Positions 1 to 6,171 of a stretch of 7,504 bases of DNA are shown here, piece after piece. The first letter of the stretch is position 1. Every line of letters starts with the position of its first letter. Both the position numbers and the translations under genes were made by a program. Below the pieces are notes generated by a model that saw nothing but the letters and a program-made list of their open reading frames with translations, made no database searches and was not told the DNA's origin. Source of the DNA: Clostridiales bacterium (GTDB lineage Bacteria; Bacillota; Clostridia; Lachnospirales; Lachnospiraceae); the NCBI GenBank assembly GCA_019418195.1, contig DYCJ01000086.1, positions 1,609-9,112 of the forward strand. The letters run 5' to 3'.

Positions 1-547
1 CTGTATGCAGGATCTTCGGCATCAGCTGTACGAAGAGCACCACGCCCACCACGCCGAACGGGTACGCGATACCGTATCCGATGGAAGCGTTGGCGGAACC
101 TGTGGCGTCGAGCGCCGCTGCAAGTCCCGGAGTACTTGTCAGGGCTCCGGACATCATGCCGACCGTAATATCAGTCGGAACTCCTGCGATCGTAATGATA
201 CCTGAAGTAACAAGCGCTCCGATCGCAATGATGATAAATCCGAGCAGGATATAAGATTTCGCGTTGATCTTAAAGTTACGGAAGAACTTCGGTCCGGCGA
301 TAAAGCCGACGGACGTAACGAAGCAGATAAGTCCCAGATCCTGAAACATTCCCAGGCCCTCGACCAGAGCTTCATCATGCCCGAGGAAATGACCGAATAC
401 CAGGGCGACAAGCAGTACGCCTGCCGTCCCCAGCTCAACCCCTTTGATCGTGATGCTTCCCACAAGATAGCCGATAGTGGCTACAAGGAATAAGACCATC
501 AGGGTTTCCCCCATTACACTTTCCTGAAACCAGTTAACTAAAAACAT
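1..547 (-). CDS. AspT/SucE/YidE-like transporter (aspartate:alanine exchanger family), 3' part outside window
   Basis: Integral membrane transporter, seen only as its first 182 residues because the frame stays open past position 1. The ATG at 547-545 follows an AAGGGAG ribosome binding site with a 5-base spacer and lies 14 bases after the flavoprotein stop. Hydrophobic stretches lie at about residues 14-30, 37-55, 66-84, 98-120 and 155-176. The motif GALTSTPGLAAA (134-145) and GPKFF (85-89) resemble the N-terminal half of the AAE (Asp-Al exchanger) family, whose members have two such membrane halves flanking cytoplasmic RCK_C domains; those later parts would lie outside the window. Known members include AspT (aspartate/alanine exchange) and Corynebacterium SucE (succinate export). 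Its place as the last visible gene after a fumarate reductase makes succinate, fumarate or aspartate a plausible substrate, but this is inference. Family call fairly sure; substrate unknown. Confidence 0.8.
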   Translation of the reverse strand, partial: MFLVNWFQESVMGETLMVLFLVATIGYLVGSITIKGVELGTAGVLLVALVFGHFLGHDEALVEGLGMFQDLGLICFVTSVGFIAGPKFFRNFKINAKSYILLGFIIIAIGALVTSGIITIAGVPTDITVGMMSGALTSTPGLAAALDATGSANASIGYGIAYPFGVVGVVLFVQLMPKILHT

Positions 548-561
548 TTTCTCTCCCTTTC

Positions 562-2163
562 CTATCTCTCATGTCTTGCATACTTCGGAAGAAGGAGCGG
601 GGATACATCACCGGTGTCAATTCCTGCCTCTTTTAACTCCTCAGCGTATGCCTGAATGTGATCCAGATTCATATTACCCAGCTCTACATTCTTCGCTTTC
701 GCAGCGGCAGCCTTACCTGCATTGCGTCCAAATACGATGATATCCAGAAGCGAGTTGCCCATCAGACGGTTTCTTCCATGGATACCGCCGACAGCCTCTC
801 CTGCTACAAGCAGGTTGTCGATTACTTTTGTGAATCCGTCTCCGCCGATCTCAAGTCCGCCGTTCTGATAGTGCAGTGTCGGATATACAAGGATCGGAAG
901 TTTTCTCATATCGATATCATATTTCATGTACATACGGAGCATCGCCGGGATCCGTTTCTCGATCGTTCCCGGTCCGCCGATTTCCTCGATCATCGGAGTA
1001 TCAAGCCATACACCGCTTCCAAGAGGTGTGTTCACGCCCTTGCCGCGCGCTGTACACTCACGGATAATACCTGATGCAGCCACGTCACGTGTCTCAAGCG
1101 GATGCATGAACGCCTCACCGTCCACATTGACAAGCTGTGCTCCTACAGAACGTACCTTCTCTGTCACAAGAGCACCGAAGATCTGTGACGGATAAGCAAC
1201 GCCTGTCGGATGATACTGGATCGTATCCTGATACAGAAGCGGAGCTCCCATACGGTATCCGAGGATCAGACCGTCCGCTGTGGCACCGTAGTGGTTTGAC
1301 GTCGGGAATCCCTGATAGTGCATACGTCCCGCACCGCCTGTAGCGATGATGACTGTCTTTGCCTTTGCTACAAGGTAATCTTCTGTCTCCAGATTCTGGA
1401 GAACTGCTCCTGCCACCTGTCCTCTGTCATCCCTGATCAGTTCTACTGCTACAGTGAACTCTGCAACCGGGATCTGGCGGTTTAACACTTCGTCGCGGAG
1501 TGTACGCATGATCTCTGCTCCGGAGTAGTCCTTGCAGGCGTGCATTCTCTTTCTGGATGTTCCGCCGCCGTGTGTAGTGATCATACGGCCCGTCTCATCT
1601 TTATCGAACATAACGCCCAGCTCATTCAGCCATTTAATAGCGTCCGGAGCTTCCATAACAAGACGTCTTAAGAGTTCCGGTCTCGCGGCAAAGTGTCCGC
1701 CTCCGAATGCATCCAGATAATGCTGTACCGGAGAATCATTCTCTTTGTCGGCAGCCTGGATACCGCCCTCTGCCATCATCGTGTTGGCATCACCGATACG
1801 GAGTTTTGTCACGATCATGACATTAGCTCCCGCCTCGTTTGCCTCGATCGCTGCAGACGCGCCTGCGCCGCCGCCTCCGATAACGAGCACGTCAACATCG
1901 TAGTCTACTTTGTTAATATCAACTTTCTCAGCAAGAAGGCGGCTGTTAGAATGGAGCAGATGCACCAGCTCTTTCGGTGCTTTCTGTCCCTTGTTCGGTC
2001 CTACCTTGATCTCTGCAAATGCCTCTTCCCTGTAATCAGGATGGAATTCCTTAAGGAGAGCATCTTTCTCATCCGCCGTCATTCGTCTCGGCTCTACACC
2101 CAGACGCTGTGCTCTGGTGGCCTCCACTTTCTTTACGGATTCCATCATTTCCGGTGTAAACAT
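562..2163 (-). CDS. frdA: Fumarate reductase/succinate dehydrogenase-type flavoprotein, short soluble form
   Basis: Catalytic FAD subunit predicted to reduce fumarate to succinate in the cytoplasm; 533 residues against about 600 in classical FrdA. The FAD-binding glycine motif (GGGGAGASAA) is at 96-105. Catalytic residues match E. coli FrdA: His318 in QYHPTG, Thr334-Glu335, Arg359 (ETRD, the proton-shuttle arginine), His431 in PTLHY and Arg466 in HGRNRL. Oddities: at the position of the FAD-linking His, the NTMMAEGG motif has Asn127, so FAD should be non-covalent; only about 53 residues follow the conserved NSLLDIIVFGR (470-480), so most of the C-terminal helical domain is missing; and residues 1-85 form an extra charged N-terminus before the Rossmann fold. 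The ATG at 2163 is preceded by AAGGAGG with a 7-base spacer. The gene lies 12 bases after the iron-sulfur subunit. A related enoate reductase is possible, but the full fumarate active-site set favours fumarate. Confidence 0.9.
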   Translation of the reverse strand: MFTPEMMESVKKVEATRAQRLGVEPRRMTADEKDALLKEFHPDYREEAFAEIKVGPNKGQKAPKELVHLLHSNSRLLAEKVDINKVDYDVDVLVIGGGGAGASAAIEANEAGANVMIVTKLRIGDANTMMAEGGIQAADKENDSPVQHYLDAFGGGHFAARPELLRRLVMEAPDAIKWLNELGVMFDKDETGRMITTHGGGTSRKRMHACKDYSGAEIMRTLRDEVLNRQIPVAEFTVAVELIRDDRGQVAGAVLQNLETEDYLVAKAKTVIIATGGAGRMHYQGFPTSNHYGATADGLILGYRMGAPLLYQDTIQYHPTGVAYPSQIFGALVTEKVRSVGAQLVNVDGEAFMHPLETRDVAASGIIRECTARGKGVNTPLGSGVWLDTPMIEEIGGPGTIEKRIPAMLRMYMKYDIDMRKLPILVYPTLHYQNGGLEIGGDGFTKVIDNLLVAGEAVGGIHGRNRLMGNSLLDIIVFGRNAGKAAAAKAKNVELGNMNLDHIQAYAEELKEAGIDTGDVSPLLLPKYARHER

Positions 2164-2170
2164 GATCTTC

Positions 2171-2177
2171 CCTCCTT
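2171..2177 (-). promoter_or_regulatory. Ribosome binding site for the fumarate reductase flavoprotein
   Basis: AAGGAGG on the minus strand, 7 bases before the ATG at 2163, partly overlapping the TAA stop of the iron-sulfur subunit gene. It confirms the start and therefore the reality of the unusual N-terminal extension. Confidence 0.75.
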
Positions 2178-2850
2178 ATTTCTCGATCTCTCTGTTGTTG
2201 TAAAGTTCCTGCATCTCTTCGATCGGCTTCTGCATGATCTGCTCGATCAGCTGATCATAGTCGCCGTGATGGATCTCTTCCACACGCTCTGTCAGGTGCT
2301 TGGATTCCGGTGCAATGTATTTTCCTGTAAGTCTTCTTGCAAGGACTCCTACCATCGGGTGGGAAATCTCTGCCGGACATCTTACGGAACAGCATCCGCA
2401 TCCGATACAGTCGAACGACTCTTCCGCACATTTCTCGAACTCGCCGCGCTGTGCGTATGCAATATACTGCATAACGTTAAGGTCCTGAGTGCAGGCCTTT
2501 GTGCAGGCGTTACAGCCGATGCAGCTGTAAATCTCCGGATACAGATCCATCATGATCCTCTGCTCCGGTTTGATGTCTTCAATGTCATATGTTCTCTTGT
2601 CTGTCGGGAAGAACGGAACAGTTGCCACATACATGCCCTCTTCTACCTGTGTCTGACAGGCAAGGCAGGTCTTCAGCTCGTTTTTGCCCTTGATCCTGTA
2701 AATCGTAGCACAGGCGCCGCAGAAGCCGTGACGGCAGCCGCATCCTCTTTTCAGTGTATAACCAGCATATTCCATAGCTGTCATGATCGTCAGGTCAGCC
2801 GGCACACTGTATTTCTTACCGAAAAAATATACATTTACCATATTTTCCAT
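2176..2850 (-). CDS. frdB: Fumarate reductase-type iron-sulfur subunit (2Fe-2S plus two 4Fe-4S motifs)
   Basis: Electron-transfer partner of the flavoprotein encoded just downstream; 224 residues. The N-terminal plant-ferredoxin-like domain has candidate 2Fe-2S ligands Cys37, Cys39, Cys44, Cys47, Cys62 and Cys65. The C-terminal half carries two 4Fe-4S motifs: Cys110/113/116/120 (CIGCNACTKAC) and Cys148/151/154/158 (CIGCGCCSVRCP). Classical FrdB/SdhB has one 4Fe-4S and one 3Fe-4S cluster here, so two full four-cysteine motifs are a difference. Unlike methanogen thiol:fumarate reductase TfrB, there is no C-terminal HdrB-like CCG domain, so heterodisulfide chemistry is not expected. There is no membrane segment, and no FrdC/FrdD anchor gene is in the window. 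The ATG at 2850 follows an AAGGAAG site; an internal ATG at codon 4 lacks its own site. It begins 17 bases after the flxA-like gene stop. Confidence 0.9.
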   Translation of the reverse strand: MENMVNVYFFGKKYSVPADLTIMTAMEYAGYTLKRGCGCRHGFCGACATIYRIKGKNELKTCLACQTQVEEGMYVATVPFFPTDKRTYDIEDIKPEQRIMMDLYPEIYSCIGCNACTKACTQDLNVMQYIAYAQRGEFEKCAEESFDCIGCGCCSVRCPAEISHPMVGVLARRLTGKYIAPESKHLTERVEEIHHGDYDQLIEQIMQKPIEEMQELYNNREIEK

Positions 2851-2867
2851 GATATTTCTTCCTTTCC

Positions 2868-3722
2868 CTAGTATTCATTCGGCATCTCATCGATTTCATC
2901 GCACCGAAATACCGGACCGTCTTTACATACATATTTTGAACCGATGTTACATCTTCCGCATTTTCCGATTCCGCATTTCATGCGAAGCTCCAATGTCGTA
3001 TAGACCTGTTCTCTGGAGAAGCCGAGTTCCTCAAGACCGGCCAGTGTGAACTTGATCATGATCGGTGGTCCGCAGATCAGAGCCGTCTTGTTTACGTCGA
3101 ATCCCAGTTCTTTCACATAATTCGGCACAAATCCCACATGGCCGTCCCAGCCTTCCTGCTCGCGGTCAATGGTCAGGTGAACGTGGACATCCGGAGCGTT
3201 CATCCATACTTCCTGGATTTCTTTTAACTGAACCAGGTCGTCAGCGGAACGTGATCCGTAAACGATATCCACTGTACCGTAGTCGTCACGGTTGTCCAGC
3301 ACGTAATTGATAACAGAACGAAGCGGTGCAAGTCCGATACCTCCGGCGATGAACAGCAGGTCTTTTCCTTTGAGTTTATCCTCTACCGGGAAATGATTGC
3401 CGTACGGTCCTCTGACCGTGATCTCGTCGCCCACCTCAAGGCTGTGGAGATAATCTGTGAGCACTCCGCACTTCTTGATGCTGAATTCCTGATATTCTTT
3501 GTTCGTCGGCGAAGAAGTAATCGAAAACATACCTTCGCTGATTCCCGGAGCGCAGAGCATCGCGCACTGTCCCGGCATATGCTCAAAGAGCTTTCCGCCC
3601 TCCGGAGCATTGACGCGGAATGTCTTAACATCCGGCGTCTCCTCGCGGATGTCGGTGATCACGCCTACTTTCGGGATCAGGGTATCCAGTGTATAGTTCT
3701 TGTGACATGTACATTCACTCAT
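2868..3722 (-). CDS. flxA: FAD/NAD(P)H-binding oxidoreductase, FlxA-like (AsrB/HydG family)
   Basis: Probable NAD(P)H entry point of the complex. Ferredoxin-reductase fold: FAD-binding FSITSSP at residues 66-72, nucleotide-binding GGIGLAPLR at 127-135, CGPP at 217-220, and a C-terminal 2Fe-2S site with Cys250/255/258/266 (CGIGKCGRC then a fourth Cys), as in dihydroorotate dehydrogenase electron-transfer subunits and AsrB. The nearest families are AsrB, the HydG subunit of sulfhydrogenases, and FlxA of Desulfovibrio FlxABCD-HdrABC. Linkage to MvhD/FlxD- and HdrA-type genes favours FlxA, and no siroheme sulfite reductase gene is present. Start: I chose the ATG at 3722-3720, whose A overlaps the last base of the upstream TGA stop; it sits 8 bases after GGAGGT. 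An in-frame GTG at 3725-3723 (5-base spacer) would add one residue and cannot be excluded. Preference between NADH and NADPH cannot be read from the sequence with confidence. Confidence 0.88.
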   Translation of the reverse strand: MSECTCHKNYTLDTLIPKVGVITDIREETPDVKTFRVNAPEGGKLFEHMPGQCAMLCAPGISEGMFSITSSPTNKEYQEFSIKKCGVLTDYLHSLEVGDEITVRGPYGNHFPVEDKLKGKDLLFIAGGIGLAPLRSVINYVLDNRDDYGTVDIVYGSRSADDLVQLKEIQEVWMNAPDVHVHLTIDREQEGWDGHVGFVPNYVKELGFDVNKTALICGPPIMIKFTLAGLEELGFSREQVYTTLELRMKCGIGKCGRCNIGSKYVCKDGPVFRCDEIDEMPNEY

Positions 3723-4762
3723 CACTTTTCACCTCCCTGTTTTGCAAATGCCTTGATAACTTTTACGATATTTAAGGATTCCGGACATTTCTCCACGCAT
3801 CTTCCGCATCCTACACAGGAATACATCCCATCGTTGTTTGCCGGGAAGTATACCAGTTTGTGCATGAATCTCTGGCGGAATCTCTCTTTCTGTGATTTAC
3901 GGTTATTGCCATGCGCCATCATCGTGAAATCCGAGTACATACAGGAATCCCAGCAGCGGTATCTCTGCACGCCGTTCTTTCCTGCATCGTAATCTTTGAT
4001 GTCATAGCACTGGCAGGTCGGGCAGACAAATGTACAGGTTCCGCACGCAAGACACGGTTTGTACAGTTCATCCCAGAGCGGATCCTCGAATTTTTCCATG
4101 AGGACATCTCCGTTCCATCCCTCAAGAGAGAGATGTGTATACGGAAGCTGCCCGATGATATTATGGATCGCCTCTTTCTCTTTTTCGACAGTCTCATCTG
4201 CAGCAGCATCCTCTGTGAGAAGGTCAGCAACTGCCTTCGTGAGCGCCTCGCCCTTTTCTGTAAGCGGTTTCCAGTACAGATCTTCTCCGATCATCCATGT
4301 GGCAACATCTGCAGCCGGATCAGCCGCATCAATGCCGAATACCTTACAGAAGCAGGTTTCCTCCGGCTCGTGGCAGGCAAGGGCAACGATCGTCCCGTGA
4401 TCTCTTCTTGCAGCATAGAATGTATCAAGCGGATCTACGAGGAATACTTTGTCCAGCACTTCCACGCCTCTTACATCGCAGGCTCTCATGCCGAACACAA
4501 CGAAATCCTGCTCTTTTAACGCTTCAGGCTCGATGCTGATCTTCTTTCCGTCCTTTACACAGGTATAGAGCGTCTCGCTCTGCGGGAAGAAGGCGTCTTT
4601 CGGAGATTTTACTGTCTTTAACGTATCGATATCGACTTCGGCTTCCTCCGTCCATGCGGCGAAGTTTACCTGTCCTTCGTTTCTTACCGGAAGATATAAT
4701 TCCTGTTCTGCGGCAATTTTCTGAAATAATGCCGTCAGATTTTCTTTCGCTATCTTATACAT
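3722..4762 (-). CDS. flxB: Iron-sulfur protein with two 4Fe-4S motifs, FlxB-like (AsrA/hydrogenase beta-type)
   Basis: Electron-transfer subunit expected to work directly with the FlxA-like protein, since such pairs occur together in Asr, sulfhydrogenase and Flx systems. It has 346 residues. The N-terminal 230 residues form an AsrA-like domain with cysteines at 68, 95, 130, 137 and 139. The C-terminal third carries Cys237/240/243/247 (CLACGTCTFVCP), extra cysteines at 250, 252, 270 and 274, then Cys316/319/322/326 (CVGCGRCVEKCP). No membrane segment or signal peptide is seen. The ATG at 4762 comes 3 bases after the preceding stop, with an AAGGGG site inside the end of that gene. The reading frame ends in TGA overlapping the start of the next gene, suggesting coupled translation. 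AsrA is the alternative name, but the absence of a sulfite reductase catalytic gene and the HdrA/MvhD context argue for Flx. The B versus C label follows gene order and is less certain than the family. Confidence 0.85.
   Translation of the reverse strand: MYKIAKENLTALFQKIAAEQELYLPVRNEGQVNFAAWTEEAEVDIDTLKTVKSPKDAFFPQSETLYTCVKDGKKISIEPEALKEQDFVVFGMRACDVRGVEVLDKVFLVDPLDTFYAARRDHGTIVALACHEPEETCFCKVFGIDAADPAADVATWMIGEDLYWKPLTEKGEALTKAVADLLTEDAAADETVEKEKEAIHNIIGQLPYTHLSLEGWNGDVLMEKFEDPLWDELYKPCLACGTCTFVCPTCQCYDIKDYDAGKNGVQRYRCWDSCMYSDFTMMAHGNNRKSQKERFRQRFMHKLVYFPANNDGMYSCVGCGRCVEKCPESLNIVKVIKAFAKQGGEK
3731..3736 (-). promoter_or_regulatory. Ribosome binding site for the flxA-like gene, within the end of flxB
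   Basis: GGAGGT on the minus strand. It stands 8 bases from the ATG at 3722 and 5 bases from the in-frame GTG at 3725; either start is usable. ATG is preferred as the commoner start codon, and the TGATG stop/start overlap suggests translational coupling with the upstream gene. Confidence 0.7.
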
Positions 4763-4765
4763 ACA

Positions 4766-5740
4766 TTATCCCCTTTCTGCCACAATTCCCGGCTCTGCGT
4801 CGTCAAACTCATAGTTGGTGAGCGGAGTTCTCGGCTCCAGATCAGCACCTGCCTGATACTCTCCGTAGAGCTCGTTGATATCTTTGATAAATTTGCGGTT
4901 GAACAGATGCAGTCTGATTCCCTGAGGACAGACTCTGCTGCACTCGCCGCAGTCCGTACATCTTCCTGCAACGTGGAAAGCACGGATGATATGGAACATC
5001 TTTTCCTCGAAGGAATCAACGTTTGCCTTCTGCGCGCTGTCGAACTTGTTGCTGTCGAACACACACTTGCGGCAGGAGCATGCCGGGCATACGTTACGGC
5101 AGGCATTACAGCGGATACATTTGCTCAGTTCCTTCTGGAAGAAAGCGAATTTCTCCTCCGGGCTCATAGCCTCTATTCTTTCTACTTCTGCAAATCTGTC
5201 TGCGTCTTTTGTCTCTTTGGACTCGCCGATGATCTCGTCAAATACCATGTGGTCTTTGCCCTTGCACACATGGCATCTCTCAAGCATAGCGTCCGTGTAC
5301 GCACAGCTCTTCTCTCCATAGATCGTATCGATCGTAAGCGTCTCTGCCTCGTCTTCGATCTCTGCACCAGAGATACTCTTGATACCTTTGATGCCCATAG
5401 CTTTGATCTTCTCAATGTCAAGCTTTCCTTTGCATCCTACACCGATGATATACGCTTTATCTCTGTCCACACGGTGCTCTTTCATCAGCTCCTGGAAGCT
5501 GTATGTATCACATGGTTTTAAGCATACAAGCGTCTTACCTTCCAGTTTGGAAGCTTCGATCATATATTTGCTTAAGTTTGCTCCGCAGAATCCGTTGTAC
5601 ACGAAATCAGCAAAGTCTTCTTCTTTCTCAAAGTAAGCCGGTTCCGGATTGTAAGGCAGGTCCCCGGCTTTCCATCCGAGCACTCTTGCCACGGTTCCGT
5701 CAGCCAGAAGCTCTTTTGCGCGGTTGATCAATTCCTGCAT
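4766..5740 (-). CDS. flxC: Iron-sulfur protein with two 4Fe-4S motifs, FlxC-like
   Basis: Second cysteine-rich electron-transfer subunit, 324 residues. The N-terminal half contains dispersed cysteines (52, 73, 77, 103, 146, 156, 159), including LKPCD (75-78) and GVGCKGK (100-106), as in F420-hydrogenase/dehydrogenase beta-type proteins. The C-terminal half carries Cys208/211/214/218 (CIRCNACRNVCP) with additional cysteines at 221, 223 and 226, then Cys261/264/267/271 (CTDCGECSRVCP). The layout closely parallels the next gene (FlxB-like), so the two may be distant paralogues. The ATG at 5740 lies inside the end of the flxD-like gene (13-base overlap), with a GGAGGA site in that coding region. 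It probably passes electrons between FlxB/FlxA and FlxD/HdrA. The function follows from context; no biochemical activity can be read from the sequence alone. No membrane segments are seen. Confidence 0.83.
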   Translation of the reverse strand: MQELINRAKELLADGTVARVLGWKAGDLPYNPEPAYFEKEEDFADFVYNGFCGANLSKYMIEASKLEGKTLVCLKPCDTYSFQELMKEHRVDRDKAYIIGVGCKGKLDIEKIKAMGIKGIKSISGAEIEDEAETLTIDTIYGEKSCAYTDAMLERCHVCKGKDHMVFDEIIGESKETKDADRFAEVERIEAMSPEEKFAFFQKELSKCIRCNACRNVCPACSCRKCVFDSNKFDSAQKANVDSFEEKMFHIIRAFHVAGRCTDCGECSRVCPQGIRLHLFNRKFIKDINELYGEYQAGADLEPRTPLTNYEFDDAEPGIVAERG

Positions 5741-6171
5741 CTTAAATCCTCCAATCTTACGTTTTTGCCGAGGGATGTGATCTTGTCCACAAACTCATGC
5801 ATTGTCTGTGAGAACTTCGCACCCTCTGCGGCTGATACCCACTCCACACGGGTACGGCCGTTTTCCACTCCGATGTAATCAAGCATGGAGAAGAGAAGTG
5901 TCATACGTCTTCTTGCGTAGAAGTTACCGGAAGTATAATGGCAGTCTCCCGGATGGCATCCGCACATGATGACACCGTCCGCTCCCCTTTCAAATGCTCT
6001 TAAGATAAACATCGGATTGACACGGCAGGAGCAGGGAACGCGGATGATCTTGACGTCCGCCGAGTAGGTCATACGGCTGCTTCCCGCGAGATCCGCTCCG
6101 GCGTAGCTGCACCAGTTACAGCAGAACGCCACAATCTTTGGTCTGAATTCTTCATTCTTTTCTATAGACAT
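5728..6171 (-). CDS. flxD: MvhD/FlxD-type hydrogenase iron-sulfur subunit
   Basis: Small 147-residue adaptor that, in MvhADG-HdrABC and Flx-HdrABC complexes, delivers electrons to HdrA. Family signatures are FCCNWCSYAGAD (Cys17, 18 and 21), VPCSCRVNP (Cys47, 49) and GCHPGDCHY (Cys72, 77); MvhD binds one 2Fe-2S cluster. The start is the ATG at 6171-6169, because a GGAGGT site lies 9 bases upstream and the family begins close to the FCCNWC motif. A longer in-frame ATG at 6270 would add 33 residues unlike the family and lie inside hdrA. The gene overlaps the end of hdrA by 10 bases and the start of the next gene by 13. The residue after Cys47-Ser is Cys49, where I recall Gly in many MvhD proteins, giving an extra possible ligand; this difference is from memory of the family. 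Confidence 0.92.
   Translation of the reverse strand: MSIEKNEEFRPKIVAFCCNWCSYAGADLAGSSRMTYSADVKIIRVPCSCRVNPMFILRAFERGADGVIMCGCHPGDCHYTSGNFYARRRMTLLFSMLDYIGVENGRTRVEWVSAAEGAKFSQTMHEFVDKITSLGKNVRLEDLRCRN

Noticed and set aside
154..465. 103-codon minus-strand frame at the left end
   Set aside because: It is out of frame with the AAE transporter, whose hydrophobic segments and family motifs show which frame is real.
562..2850. Thiol:fumarate reductase (TfrAB)
   Set aside because: The iron-sulfur subunit lacks the HdrB-like CCG domain that uses CoM/CoB thiols.
1693..2871. 392-codon plus-strand open frame antisense to frdA and frdB
   Set aside because: It runs opposite two clear family proteins, crosses their junction, has low-complexity Cys/Leu/His-rich translation and no recognisable domain; the minus-strand genes explain the sequence.
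2868..4762. Anaerobic sulfite reductase AsrA/AsrB
   Set aside because: The folds match, but no AsrC siroheme subunit follows and the genes are embedded between flxD/hdrA and frdBA, which favours the Flx reading.
3911..5521. Plus-strand open frames of about 200 codons (3911-4519, 4907-5521)
   Set aside because: They are shadows of the FlxB- and FlxC-like genes, with no family motifs or ribosome binding sites of note.
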